Origin: an uncultured bacterium | Lineage (GTDB): Bacteria > Bacteroidota > Ignavibacteria > UBA10030 > BY39 | DNA length: 64,000 nucleotides | Direction: 5' to 3' | NCBI GenBank assembly: GCA_937967455.1 | Contig: CALCJK010000003.1 | Location: forward strand, 186,001-250,000 | Shown: positions 54,173-62,595 of the stretch, in pieces | Numbering within the stretch: position 1 is the first letter of the stretch | How the letters are laid out: each line of letters opens with the position of its first letter | The notes under the pieces: generated by a model | Told to the model about the DNA's origin: nothing | The model's input: the letters and a program-made list of their open reading frames with translations, nothing else | The model's database searches: none | Position numbers and translations under genes: made by a program

Positions 54173-54180
54173 TTTAACAG

Positions 54181-54209
54181 ATTAAACCTTATCAAAGATA
54201 TATCGTCAA
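54181..54209 (-). promoter_or_regulatory. promoter of the Ig-like/TPR/pyrK operon
   Basis: Minus-strand TTGACG (54209-54204), 17-base spacer, TTTAAT (54186-54181). The start point falls almost on the ATG at 54172, so the transcript would be nearly leaderless. Confidence 0.45.
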
Positions 54210-54257
54210 TTGTATTGTAATAAATATTAATCATAAATAAAAATGAGGTTAACAATC

Positions 54258-54788
54258 ATGAGATGTAAAAATATATTTTTTCAATCAATATTATTTTTAA
54301 TGATATTCGCTATACCCACATTTGGGCAGGTTCTAAAAGAATTAAAAATATTTAAGGGTATGGGACCAGAAATAGAGATCTTAGAAGATGACAACATAAT
54401 GGTGCCTCCATTAAGAGGAATTATAGACCGCTTGGATTTAAGTGAATCGCAGGAAAAGGATTTCAGGAAATTACATTATGACTTACAAAAAAAGCAAACT
54501 GAATTGCTATCGAAGATTAAAACTGCCCGAATAGAATTAAGAGAATTGATGGATTCTGACAAGATTGACCGTACAACAATCGAGAAAAAGATCAGGGATA
54601 TCTCAGATCTGAGATTAAAAATGCAATTAAATCGACTTGATAATTGGTTTGCTGTCAATAAGATCCTTGACGAAAAGCAACAGAAGATCTGGAAGGAACA
54701 TTTTCAATTTATGGATTCTATGAGGATGCATGGATTTCCAAAATTTGCAAAAAATGAACGTTTTAAAAATAGGTCTAGATGTTGGTGA
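54258..54788 (+). CDS. Spy/CpxP-like periplasmic protein
   Basis: Protein of 176 residues with a signal peptide (1-23, ending PTFGQ) and a helical mature part. LDLSESQEKDFRKLHYDLQKKQTELLSKIKTARIELRELM and ILDEKQQKIWKEHF are like the LTxxQ motifs of Spy, CpxP and heavy-metal sensor proteins (the Leu-Thr is replaced by Leu-Ser and Ile-Leu). These proteins act as periplasmic chaperones or metal sensors. The ATG at 54258 is preferred over 54243 because GAGG lies about nine bases before it. No sensor kinase lies next to it. Confidence 0.75.
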   Translation: MRCKNIFFQSILFLMIFAIPTFGQVLKELKIFKGMGPEIEILEDDNIMVPPLRGIIDRLDLSESQEKDFRKLHYDLQKKQTELLSKIKTARIELRELMDSDKIDRTTIEKKIRDISDLRLKMQLNRLDNWFAVNKILDEKQQKIWKEHFQFMDSMRMHGFPKFAKNERFKNRSRCW

Positions 54789-54840
54789 TGAAAATAACTT
54801 TTACAATAAGATGAAATTATAATTTTTCTGTTTCTTTTAT

Positions 54841-54884
54841 AAACCGCACTTCAAAGAATCATAGTAAGTGCGGTTTTTATTTTT
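54841..54884 (+). terminator. intrinsic terminator after the Spy-like gene
   Basis: An 11-base stem AAACCGCACTT (54841-54851) with AAGTGCGGTTT (54866-54876) and a T-rich tail. It overlaps the last codon of the SDR gene on the other strand; on that strand no T run follows the hairpin, so it is mainly a plus-strand terminator. Confidence 0.85.
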
Positions 54885-55590
54885 GTGGATTTGTAGGACG
54901 AATATCAATCTCACTTATCATTACATTTCTTGGCATAAGTAAAGCTTCAACAACTACTTTAGCAATGTCGGATGGTTGAGGTATCGACAGGTTATCCGAT
55001 TCTGTACCGGTAAATGTTGTATTCACAGATCCTGGACAGATAGTTATTGTTCTAATATTATATTTTCTAACCTCCAGCATTAAACTTTTTGAAAAGCCAA
55101 TAACAGCCCATTTAGTGGCTGCGTAAACTGCACCACCTTCAATTGCATTACGACCAGCTAGCGATGAAATATTAACAATATCGCCTCTGTTTTTCTTTAT
55201 CATCATTGGAAGGAATTTTTTAGTCATTAAAAACAAGCCCTTCATGTTTACATTAAACATCTCGTCATATTTTTGAATATCCATATCTGCTACTGTTTTT
55301 GCGAAATATCCAACCCCAGCGTTATTTACTAAAATGTCTACATTTCCAAATTTACTTACTACTTCATTGTGTATAGAATTTATATCAGACTCTTTTGAAA
55401 TATCAGCTGCAATACACTCAATTTTTATGGTATTGTTATTAACCATAGAAGCAGTTTCATTAAGTTGAGATAAAGTTCTGGAAATTAGAACTAAATTGCA
55501 ACCTTCATTACCCAAAGCTATAGCAATAGCCCTACCAATACCTCTGCCAGCTCCAGTTATTATTGTTGTCAAACCTGAAAGTTGTTTCAC
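54877..55590 (-). CDS. short-chain dehydrogenase/reductase, pterin operon
   Basis: NAD(P)-dependent SDR of 237 residues: TGAGRGIG (12-19), NNAG (89-92), catalytic Ser142/Ser143, Tyr156 and Lys160 (YAATK). Asp/Arg choice after strand 2 (LISRTLSQL) suggests NADPH. It overlaps the second SDR gene by four bases, and both follow folE and the PTPS gene. The two proteins share a C-terminal VxIxEIxIRP ending. In this setting one SDR should act as sepiapterin reductase or as a pterin side-chain reductase; on sequence alone this one looks like a general FabG-type SDR, so its substrate is an inference. Confidence 0.75.
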   Translation of the reverse strand: MKQLSGLTTIITGAGRGIGRAIAIALGNEGCNLVLISRTLSQLNETASMVNNNTIKIECIAADISKESDINSIHNEVVSKFGNVDILVNNAGVGYFAKTVADMDIQKYDEMFNVNMKGLFLMTKKFLPMMIKKNRGDIVNISSLAGRNAIEGGAVYAATKWAVIGFSKSLMLEVRKYNIRTITICPGSVNTTFTGTESDNLSIPQPSDIAKVVVEALLMPRNVMISEIDIRPTNPQK

Positions 55591-56312
55591 TTTAAATCAC
55601 CTCCAATTGGTCTAATAACTATCTCTTCAATCATAACATCTTTTGGCGCTAATCTATATAGAGATACAATAATTTCAGCAACAGAGTCAGGACTCATCAT
55701 TTTATGACGTAATTTTTCTAATTTATCCCCCCATATTGGAGTAGCAGTAGCACCAGGAAACACTGATAAAACTTTTATATTATGGTTTCTGATTTCCTCT
55801 CTAAGTACATTTATCATTCCTTTTAATCCCATTTTAGATGCAGTATATGCGGCTGAGTTTCTAAAAATTTTCTTTGCAGCAACCGATAAAATATTTATTA
55901 TCCAGCCATCATTTTTCCTAATCATACTTGGTAAAACATTTTTTATACAGACAAATGATGCAATCAAATTAATATCTAAGATTCTTTTAAATTCTTTTAT
56001 ATTTGTATTTTTAAAATCTTTAAATGAAGTGATACCAGCGTTATTGACAAGTACATCTACAGAACCATAAGTTTTAAAAATCTTTTTATAGACTAAATTG
56101 ATTTTTTTTATATCGGAGAGATCTAACGGTTCGATATAAGCTTCTCCGCCAAATTTATCAATGATGTTTTTAGTCTTTTTAAGCTTAATTTTTGAACGGG
56201 AAGAAAGAATAACTTTACAACCAATAATTGAAAATTGTATTGCTAGTTGTTTCCCAATACCACTATCAGCCCCTGTAATCCAGACTACTGCTTGATTCGG
56301 TTTATTTTTCAT
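55587..56312 (-). CDS. short-chain reductase, candidate sepiapterin reductase
   Basis: SDR of 241 residues with TGADSGIG (13-20), NNAG (90-93), Ser143, Tyr156 and Lys160 (YTASK). Its C-terminal half, with SVAAKKIFRNSAAY, then FPGATATPIWGDKLE, MMSPDSVAEIIVSLY and the ending VMIEEIVIRPIGGDLK, resembles the sepiapterin reductase of Chlorobium tepidum as I remember it, including PGAVxTPMWG and EEIILRPTSGD. That enzyme makes L-threo-tetrahydrobiopterin. The gene is one base after folE. The assignment combines remembered family sequence with operon context, and a database alignment would settle it. Confidence 0.65.
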   Translation of the reverse strand: MKNKPNQAVVWITGADSGIGKQLAIQFSIIGCKVILSSRSKIKLKKTKNIIDKFGGEAYIEPLDLSDIKKINLVYKKIFKTYGSVDVLVNNAGITSFKDFKNTNIKEFKRILDINLIASFVCIKNVLPSMIRKNDGWIINILSVAAKKIFRNSAAYTASKMGLKGMINVLREEIRNHNIKVLSVFPGATATPIWGDKLEKLRHKMMSPDSVAEIIVSLYRLAPKDVMIEEIVIRPIGGDLK

Positions 56313-56313
56313 A

Positions 56314-56904
56314 TTATAGTAATTTGGTCGAAATTATTTTTAAAAATTCATTTCTTGTTTTCTCATCTTCTCTAAATGAGCCCAGCATTGCGCTAGTTGT
56401 TGCAACTGAATTTTGTTTTTCAACACCGCGCATCATCATACATAAATGCCGAGCTTCGATTACAACTCCGACTCCATCTGGCTCTAAAATTTCAAAAAGG
56501 GCATCTGCAATTTCCTGAGTCATTCTCTCCTGAACTTGAAGGCGGCGACTGTATACCTCTATTAAGCGAGGTATTTTGCTAAGTCCAATAATTTTCCCGT
56601 CGGGGATATATGCAACATGCGCTTTGCCGTAGAATGGTAGTAGATGATGCTCACACATACTAAAGAAATCGATATCTTTAACCACAACCATTTCATTGTA
56701 CTTCTCTTTAAAAATAGCATTTAATAAAACTTCTTTAGCATCAATATGGTGACCGCTCATAAATAATTCCCAAGCTTTTGCAACTCTAGAAGGAGTTTTA
56801 ATAAGTCCTTCCCTACTTAAATCTTCACCCAATAGCTCAAGCATTTTTTTGATATTTTCTTCAAGTAAGTTTTTATCGATTTTGTTGATAGGCATTTTTC
56901 TCAT
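56314..56904 (-). CDS. folE: GTP cyclohydrolase I
   Basis: Makes 7,8-dihydroneopterin triphosphate from GTP, the first step for folate, biopterin and related pterins. The protein has 196 residues. Zinc ligands Cys84, His87 and Cys155 lie in [12 protein letters not shown] and [11 protein letters not shown]; the central [27 protein letters not shown] and [15 protein letters not shown] are also diagnostic. It overlaps the PTPS gene by four bases and is one base before an SDR gene, with no folate gene next to it. Confidence 0.96.
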   Translation of the reverse strand: MRKMPINKIDKNLLEENIKKMLELLGEDLSREGLIKTPSRVAKAWELFMSGHHIDAKEVLLNAIFKEKYNEMVVVKDIDFFSMCEHHLLPFYGKAHVAYIPDGKIIGLSKIPRLIEVYSRRLQVQERMTQEIADALFEILEPDGVGVVIEARHLCMMMRGVEKQNSVATTSAMLGSFREDEKTRNEFLKIISTKLL

Positions 56905-57305
56905 CCCTTATATTCAGTCATATTTTTATCTGTTTCCGAGATTTTTATAGAATACAGTTTTCCATATTTTATTTTTGGTTCTAATATTTTCCAAAACTCT
57001 ATTGCCAAGTTTTCAGTAGTAGGAATAATATCTCTTAAGAAATCTACATCCACGTTTAAATTTTTATGGTCTACTTTCTCAATTATTTCACTTTTTATTA
57101 TATCTGATAATTTTTTTAGATCTATTACCATGCCAGTTTCCGGGTCAGGATCTCCAACGACGGTTACAATTAACTCATAGTTATGTCCATGACCAGCTGG
57201 ATTTGAACATTTTCCGAATACCTCTAGGTTTTTTTTATCATCATATTTTTCATTAAATAAACGATGAGAAGCGCAGAAATATTCTTTTCGGCTTAAATAT
57301 ATCAT
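56901..57305 (-). CDS. 6-pyruvoyl-tetrahydropterin synthase-type enzyme (PTPS/QueD family)
   Basis: Protein of 134 residues of the PTPS/QueD fold. Zinc ligands are His14, His39 and His41; catalytic residues are Cys33, Asp79-His80 and Glu124. The stretch [19 protein letters not shown], then [33 protein letters not shown] and [12 protein letters not shown] follows the animal-type PTPS closely, more than the shorter E. coli QueD, whose motif reads CRHLHGH. It would turn dihydroneopterin triphosphate into 6-pyruvoyl-tetrahydropterin. First gene of the pterin operon; queC and queE are not nearby. Confidence 0.85.
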   Translation of the reverse strand: MIYLSRKEYFCASHRLFNEKYDDKKNLEVFGKCSNPAGHGHNYELIVTVVGDPDPETGMVIDLKKLSDIIKSEIIEKVDHKNLNVDVDFLRDIIPTTENLAIEFWKILEPKIKYGKLYSIKISETDKNMTEYKG

Positions 57306-57337
57306 ATTTTACTCATTAATATTTATAAAATTAATAT

Positions 57338-57361
57338 GGGCTCAACTCTTATGTTGAGCCC
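57338..57361 (-). terminator. hairpin terminator after the AhpC-type peroxiredoxin gene
   Basis: A perfect 9-base GC-rich stem GGGCTCAAC (57338-57346) with GTTGAGCCC (57353-57361) and 6-base loop, 12 bases after the peroxiredoxin stop. On the minus strand it is followed by an AT-rich but not pure T stretch, so it may be leaky. Confidence 0.7.
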
Positions 57362-57373
57362 TTTGAAATGAAT

Positions 57374-57976
57374 TTATTTTAAAGCTTCATAAACTTTACC
57401 GACAATATCAGCTGAGGGTTTTAAGGTCTTTTGCCCTTCAGTCCATCTTGCAGGACAAGCTTCGTCAGGATGAACGGCAAGATAAACATTTGCTTTCATC
57501 TTTCTGAGTAACTCATCTGCATTCCTTCCTACATTGTAGTAATTTATTTCTGAGGCAACGAGCTTACCTTCGGGATTGATAATAAAAGTTCCTCGTAATG
57601 CTAATCCGCTGTTTTCGTCGTATACACCAAACATACGAGATATCTTACCTGTAGGGTCTGCAGCCATCTGATACTTAACATTCTTTAACAATTTTTCTAC
57701 CTGATGCCAACCCATATGTGTATATTTTGTATCTGTACTAACAGATACTACCTCAACTCCAAGTGATCTCAATTCTTCGTATTTAAAGGAAAGATCTTCA
57801 AGTTCTGTTGGACAAACGAAGGTGAAGTCGGCAGGGTAAAAAAACAGTATCAACCATTTTCTTTGTTGTTTTAGACTTTCCAGATGTAATTCGCTAAAAT
57901 CATTTTTAGCTGGATCGTAAGTTTCAAGTACAAAGTCTGGTACAATATCACCGATTTTTAATGTATTTGTCTCCAT
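57374..57976 (-). CDS. typical 2-Cys peroxiredoxin (AhpC/Prx1 type)
   Basis: Cytosolic thiol peroxidase of 200 residues that reduces hydrogen peroxide and organic peroxides. Peroxidatic Cys55 is in FFYPADFTFVCPTE and resolving Cys174 in HPDEACPARW. The latter, with the spacing and the C-terminal extension, marks the AhpC-Prx1 group. It probably takes electrons from thioredoxin or an AhpF-like reductase, which is not nearby. Third of three peroxiredoxin genes in a row. Confidence 0.95.
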   Translation of the reverse strand: METNTLKIGDIVPDFVLETYDPAKNDFSELHLESLKQQRKWLILFFYPADFTFVCPTELEDLSFKYEELRSLGVEVVSVSTDTKYTHMGWHQVEKLLKNVKYQMAADPTGKISRMFGVYDENSGLALRGTFIINPEGKLVASEINYYNVGRNADELLRKMKANVYLAVHPDEACPARWTEGQKTLKPSADIVGKVYEALK

Positions 57977-58017
57977 GTTTTTCTCCTTTATATTTATTTT
58001 TTTTTTATTTATTTTAA

Positions 58018-58479
58018 TTACAAGTAATTTAAAACTTCTTCAGTGTGTCCATTAACCTTAACTTTTCTAAATATTGCCAGTATCTTACCTTTTTCATCAA
58101 TCACAAAAGTAGAACGTTCTATTCCCATAAATTTTTTACCTAAAAAATTCTTCTGTTTCCACACACCATAAAGTTTAGCCACTTCTTTTTTGTCATCACT
58201 AAGAAGATCAAAAGGTAATTTATATTTTTCTTTAAACTTCTTATGGCTTTCAACTGAATCAGCACTAATACCAATTATGACCGTATTTTTTCCCAATATT
58301 TTTTCATAGTTATCTCTAAATGAGCATGCTTCTTTAGTACAGCCGGGCGTCATATCTTTTGGATAAAAATATAATACAATCTTTTTTCCGCGATAAGCTT
58401 TTAATGATATCTTTTCTCCGTTTTGTGAATTCAAAACAAAATCTGGAGCAATATCTCCTACTTTTAATTCTTTTCCCAT
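58018..58479 (-). CDS. bcp: thioredoxin-dependent peroxiredoxin BCP/PrxQ
   Basis: A 153-residue peroxiredoxin of the BCP/PrxQ group. Peroxidatic Cys47 and resolving Cys52 are five residues apart in MTPGCTKEACSFRD, the atypical intramolecular 2-Cys arrangement. The rest (ISADSVESHKKFKEKYKLPFDLLSD, GVWKQKNFLGKKFMGIERSTFVID) matches the group closely. It lies 14 bases after the first peroxiredoxin gene. Confidence 0.95.
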   Translation of the reverse strand: MGKELKVGDIAPDFVLNSQNGEKISLKAYRGKKIVLYFYPKDMTPGCTKEACSFRDNYEKILGKNTVIIGISADSVESHKKFKEKYKLPFDLLSDDKKEVAKLYGVWKQKNFLGKKFMGIERSTFVIDEKGKILAIFRKVKVNGHTEEVLNYL

Positions 58480-58493
58480 ATTTCACCCTATAT

Positions 58494-58964
58494 TTAAATT
58501 TGAGAAATTATTTTGCGAATTTCTTCATAAGGTGGTTCTTTTGAAGGATCTTCAGATATCCATATATATTTAACAGTATGTTCTTTATCCAACACAAATA
58601 CTGCTCTTTTTGAAACTGAATAACCTTTTAATCCAACAAAATCTTCATGTAATCCTGAATATGTTTTGGACACATCTCTTGTATAATCGCTCAGAATTGG
58701 AAATGATAATTGATTTTGTGTGGCAAAGGCTTTATTTGCAAATGGTGAATCCACACTGATTCCAATTACCTGGGCATCCAAAGAGTCAAATTCAGACATC
58801 ATATCACGAAAAGCACACATTTCTTTTGTACAAACTCCTGTGAATGCTCCTGGAAAAAATGCAAGCACTATTTTTTTACCTGCAAAATCATCTAAGGATA
58901 TTTCTTTTCTCTCAGTATCAAATAATTTAAAATTTATAGCTTTTTGATTTATTTGTATGTTCAT
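58494..58964 (-). CDS. peroxiredoxin, AhpE/redoxin type
   Basis: A 156-residue peroxiredoxin: FFPGAFTGVCTKEMCAFRDMM with peroxidatic Cys45 and a second cysteine, Cys50, that may resolve it; ISVDSPFANKAFATQNQLSFPILSD and KRAVFVLDKEHTVKYIW follow. The short form and FPGAFTGVC place it with the AhpE-like group rather than BCP. First gene of the peroxiredoxin trio. Confidence 0.9.
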   Translation of the reverse strand: MNIQINQKAINFKLFDTERKEISLDDFAGKKIVLAFFPGAFTGVCTKEMCAFRDMMSEFDSLDAQVIGISVDSPFANKAFATQNQLSFPILSDYTRDVSKTYSGLHEDFVGLKGYSVSKRAVFVLDKEHTVKYIWISEDPSKEPPYEEIRKIISQI

Positions 58965-58992
58965 TCTTTATTCCTTTCTTATTTTTTGAAAA

Positions 58993-59021
58993 AATTTAAA
59001 AAAAAATAATGGTAAATACAA
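58993..59021 (-). promoter_or_regulatory. promoter of the peroxiredoxin genes
   Basis: Minus-strand TTGTAT (59021-59016), 17-base spacer made mostly of T, TAAATT (58998-58993). A ribosome site AAAGGAAT precedes the ATG at 58964. No OxyR or PerR type operator is evident. Confidence 0.4.
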
Positions 59022-59025
59022 GTTA

Positions 59026-60723
59026 CTAAAAATCAATTCTAAGTGTTATCCCATAGTCGTGATAAGTTAAATTTTTGATAACATTTTGTAATTTTGATTC
59101 ATACCTTTTATATCGTAAATCAAGATAAAACTCATTAATGAATTCATAAGATACAAAGATCTGGAATATATGGGTATCGCATATTTGCCCATCCAGGAGT
59201 TTTGTGGGTATCTGATCGATACCGATTCTCAGTGGTATTCTAAAATCTCCACCTACATTTTTTATTATATTTCCAGATAAGTCATATATATTTTCACCAG
59301 ATCGTTGAAATTCATATGAAGTTGAAATTGTTAAACGATTTGATAAATAAGAATTAAGTTTAAAATACCAACTAATTGCGTTTGGACCAATTTGAGTACC
59401 TAAAAGTACATCATCATTTGCGAAGCTATTTTCAAGAGATCTATTGTGTGAAAACACGTATGGGTCAATCTGTGTATACTCGACTACGAAATCAAAATTC
59501 TTTAATCCTAATGGATCAACTGCCATTAATCCAAATTGCAAAGCATATTTGTTATCCCATCTATTTTTACCTAACATAGGAATTTCGATATCATCAAAAA
59601 ATAAATCTGTATGGAATTCTAAATTCTTCATTGGTTTAAACTTAAGATCAAAACCTAAGAAGCCGTTATCTCTTTCACCTCTTGATCTTTGAACTGATTC
59701 AAAAAAGCTAATTGGATTTAGATATCCTAAGTCTACTGAGCGATTGCTATATATTTCAAACTCATGGATTCCAAATTGGAAATAATTTGTGAAGGCAATA
59801 TCAAGCCTATGAGCAGCGATAAACTTATCTGATGCAACTGGTTCATAACTATTGAATTCGGGAATATATCTATAATTTTTACTACCATTCAACCATCCGT
59901 GTAAAAATGTATATTTTAGAAATTTATATTCAAAATCAGTTCTGATTGCATCAAATATTCTGGCATAATCAGAAATATATAGTTTATCTCCATAACTTCT
60001 TCCCCAAAATATTCTTTCACGCCCAATTTGGGCTGAAATTGAACCAGCCTGAAACTTTATATAACCTTCAAAGAAATCAAAATTTTTGGTTTCTAATGTA
60101 TAAAGAGCATAACTCTGCCTAATTTTTTTATCCATTTTTAATACGTTACGATTTCCCCAGAATTGTGCATTTGTTAACATAAAATAATATCCAAGTTTGT
60201 CTTGTATGCTACCCCTCAATCTTATTCCACCTTCAATAAATGAGGCATTATCAGTCAAGTTTGTTCCTGTAAATCTCCTGAAGTCTACATTAAGAAGTCC
60301 ATTCAGAAATAGATTAACACTGCTGTCTTTGAAAAGATAAAGGTACTTTTCTTTTTCTTGAAAAGTTCCTCTGATCAAACCAGATACTACATCATCATCC
60401 TTATAAAACAAATTGAACGAATAATGATTTGTTTTTTTAAGATCATATTCAAATTCAATCAGTAGATCATCAAGAATAAGATTTTCTACATTAGTCAATT
60501 TATTTCTATTATCAGAAATGACATTTATAAAATTAGCTATTTGTTTTCTTGAAAGTGGTAATATTGCATCATAATAGTCATTTATAATTCCTTTTAGTTC
60601 CATTCTTTTTAAAAATGAATAAATATTATGAGAAGCAGGAATATTTTCAACCTGAGAAAATAATATTTGATTGAAGATCACATTAGAAATAACAATAAAC
60701 AAAATGTTTTTAAATTTTTTCAT
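59026..60723 (-). CDS. Wzi-like outer membrane protein of the capsule assembly type
   Basis: Protein of 565 residues: signal peptide (1-22, ending ILFSQ), a short helical region with IYSFLKRMELKGIINDYYDAILPLSRKQIANFI (about 26-60), and then a large barrel of amphipathic strands ending YGITLRIDF. The first part and the barrel resemble the capsule assembly protein Wzi family, in which an outer membrane barrel binds and holds surface polysaccharide. The frame extends to 60747, but ATG 60723 has GAGGTG just upstream and begins a normal signal peptide. It lies with uxs and ugd, in line with a polysaccharide role. Confidence 0.7.
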   Translation of the reverse strand: MKKFKNILFIVISNVIFNQILFSQVENIPASHNIYSFLKRMELKGIINDYYDAILPLSRKQIANFINVISDNRNKLTNVENLILDDLLIEFEYDLKKTNHYSFNLFYKDDDVVSGLIRGTFQEKEKYLYLFKDSSVNLFLNGLLNVDFRRFTGTNLTDNASFIEGGIRLRGSIQDKLGYYFMLTNAQFWGNRNVLKMDKKIRQSYALYTLETKNFDFFEGYIKFQAGSISAQIGRERIFWGRSYGDKLYISDYARIFDAIRTDFEYKFLKYTFLHGWLNGSKNYRYIPEFNSYEPVASDKFIAAHRLDIAFTNYFQFGIHEFEIYSNRSVDLGYLNPISFFESVQRSRGERDNGFLGFDLKFKPMKNLEFHTDLFFDDIEIPMLGKNRWDNKYALQFGLMAVDPLGLKNFDFVVEYTQIDPYVFSHNRSLENSFANDDVLLGTQIGPNAISWYFKLNSYLSNRLTISTSYEFQRSGENIYDLSGNIIKNVGGDFRIPLRIGIDQIPTKLLDGQICDTHIFQIFVSYEFINEFYLDLRYKRYESKLQNVIKNLTYHDYGITLRIDF

Positions 60724-60730
60724 ATACACC

Positions 60731-61645
60731 TCAAAAATATAAGCCAAACCATATTGTTTTTGGTGAGAACTGCACAGTTGGCATAGGAAATTTAAAATAA
60801 TTTAAACCTTCACTTAGGTTTATTAAGAAATATGATGTTTGTGGTATAATTTTTTTAAAATCTAAATCTAAACTTAGAAGCCAAACACCATATTGTTTGG
60901 AGATATTGTCAGTATTTCTTACGCTATAACCTATTGCAAGGTTTAAAAAGGTCAGAAATTTTAATTTCTCAGGATAAAATTTGCTTGTGTTTAAACTTAA
61001 CCAAAATGTTTGTCCTTCGTAATCGTCTATAATTGTATGTTTTTGACCTGGAATACCACCTGGTTTCCCAAGTTTTCTGGGAGAGTAACTAGCTTTGATT
61101 TCCAAGTTTTGAAAAATTGGAAAATAGTATTGTGCGACTGGATAAAATCCACCTAAAATATCGCAAGCTGCATCTACTCTATCGAAGCCCCATTGTGAAA
61201 AGCCATCTTGAAATTCAACAAGCAATTGAAAAATACTACCTCCAATAGCACCAATCCATATAGAATTTTTGCGATTAATTCCACACCATTCATATGATCG
61301 TGATATAATGAAAGAAGTGAATGCGGCACCCCATGCATGACCAATTTTATCAACAGATTTGCCATAGACAAGATCTTCCTGAAAGTGAAATGGTTGCCTC
61401 CAATCTTTCCACCAGGAATGGTACTGATATATCTGTATAGCAGTTGCAGTAAGTATAATACTACCTGTAATTAGAGATAATTTTTTATAATCTATTTTTT
61501 TTTCGTTAAGACTTAAATATTCAATTGAATCTAAATTTTTTAAAGTGTAAGTATTAAATAATTTTAGGTTTGAATAAGTTTGAGCTATAGAAACTTTGAT
61601 TAAAAAAAAACTTAAAATCATATTTAAAATTACAACTCTTCGCAC
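60731..61645 (-). CDS. DUF2279 (YfiM-like) envelope protein
   Basis: Protein of 304 residues. A signal peptide (1-22, ending VSIAQ) and one hydrophobic segment (53-73) are followed by the DUF2279 core: VDKIGHAWGAAFTSFIISRSYEW, GAIGGSIFQLLVEFQDGFSQWGFDRVDAACDILGGFYP. The conserved HAWG, EFQDGFS and D-x-x-D-x-x-G residues are all present. The C-terminal part looks like further membrane-spanning strands. The family's function is not known. GTG start at 61645 overlaps the uxs TAG (TAGTG); an ATG eight codons later is possible. Confidence 0.75.
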   Translation of the reverse strand: MRRVVILNMILSFFLIKVSIAQTYSNLKLFNTYTLKNLDSIEYLSLNEKKIDYKKLSLITGSIILTATAIQIYQYHSWWKDWRQPFHFQEDLVYGKSVDKIGHAWGAAFTSFIISRSYEWCGINRKNSIWIGAIGGSIFQLLVEFQDGFSQWGFDRVDAACDILGGFYPVAQYYFPIFQNLEIKASYSPRKLGKPGGIPGQKHTIIDDYEGQTFWLSLNTSKFYPEKLKFLTFLNLAIGYSVRNTDNISKQYGVWLLSLDLDFKKIIPQTSYFLINLSEGLNYFKFPMPTVQFSPKTIWFGLYF

Positions 61646-62595
61646 TATACAAGATTCAGTTTCGATTTAAAATATTCCATGGTTTTAGTTAGGCCTTCAT
61701 ATCTTGATACTTTTGGAGCCCAATTTAAAATATTTTTTGCTTTGGAAATATCTGGTTGGCGAACTTTTGGGTCATCTTCAGGAAGTTCTTTATAAACAAT
61801 TTTACTCTTACTTTTTGTTATTTGTATGATTTCTTTTGCAAGGTCTTGAATTGTAATTTCTTCTGGATTTCCAAGATTGATTGGTTCGTTAACATCAGAA
61901 TGGAGCAATTTTAAAATACCATCAATTAAATCGTCTACATAACATATACTTCGGGTTTGTGTTCCATCTCCAAAGACTGTGACATCTTCGTTTCTTAACG
62001 CTTGAGTCATAAATGCAGGAATAGCTCTGCCATCATTTAATCTCATTCTTGGTCCATATGTATTGAAAATTCTTACAATTCTGGTATCAAGACCATGATA
62101 TCGGTGATAAGCCATAGTCAGGGCTTCTGCAAATCTTTTAGCTTCATCATAAACACCACGAATACCAATTGGATTTACATTACCCCAGTATTTCTCATCC
62201 TGAGGATGGACTAACGGATCTCCATATACCTCAGATGTGGATGCAAGTAGAAATCGTGCATTTTTAGCTTTAGCAAGTCCGAGAGTTTTATGAGTACCAA
62301 GTGAACCGACTTTCAATGTCTGAATTGGAAATTTGATATAGTCTGAGGGACTAGCTGGAGAAGCAAAATGCAAGATATTATGAACAGGTCCAGAAATGAA
62401 AATGTACTCTGTAACATCATATTTATAAAATTTAAAATTTTCATTTCCAAGTAAGTGAGCGATATTTTCAATATTTCCTGTAATCAAATTGTCCAAACAT
62501 ATTACAAAATGTCCCTCATCCAAAAGTCGATCACAAAGGTGAGAGCCTAAAAATCCCGCACCACCAGTAACAACGCTAATAATTTTATAAGCCAT
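61645..62595 (-). CDS. UDP-glucuronate decarboxylase (UDP-xylose synthase)
   Basis: NAD-dependent extended SDR of 316 residues. GGAGFLGS (11-18) binds [17 protein letters not shown] gives the active-site Ser/Thr and Glu122; Tyr149 and Lys153 are in GVYDEAKR. The stretch [22 protein letters not shown] is typical of UXS. Product: UDP-xylose. It overlaps ugd by 11 bases, which makes the substrate UDP-glucuronate, so the two steps form one path. Confidence 0.94.
   Translation of the reverse strand: MAYKIISVVTGGAGFLGSHLCDRLLDEGHFVICLDNLITGNIENIAHLLGNENFKFYKYDVTEYIFISGPVHNILHFASPASPSDYIKFPIQTLKVGSLGTHKTLGLAKAKNARFLLASTSEVYGDPLVHPQDEKYWGNVNPIGIRGVYDEAKRFAEALTMAYHRYHGLDTRIVRIFNTYGPRMRLNDGRAIPAFMTQALRNEDVTVFGDGTQTRSICYVDDLIDGILKLLHSDVNEPINLGNPEEITIQDLAKEIIQITKSKSKIVYKELPEDDPKVRQPDISKAKNILNWAPKVSRYEGLTKTMEYFKSKLNLV

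Noticed and set aside
56901..57305. QueD (queuosine) as the call for the PTPS-family gene
   Set aside because: Sequence around the catalytic Cys follows animal PTPS, neighbours are folE and SDR genes, and queC or queE are absent; not fully excluded.
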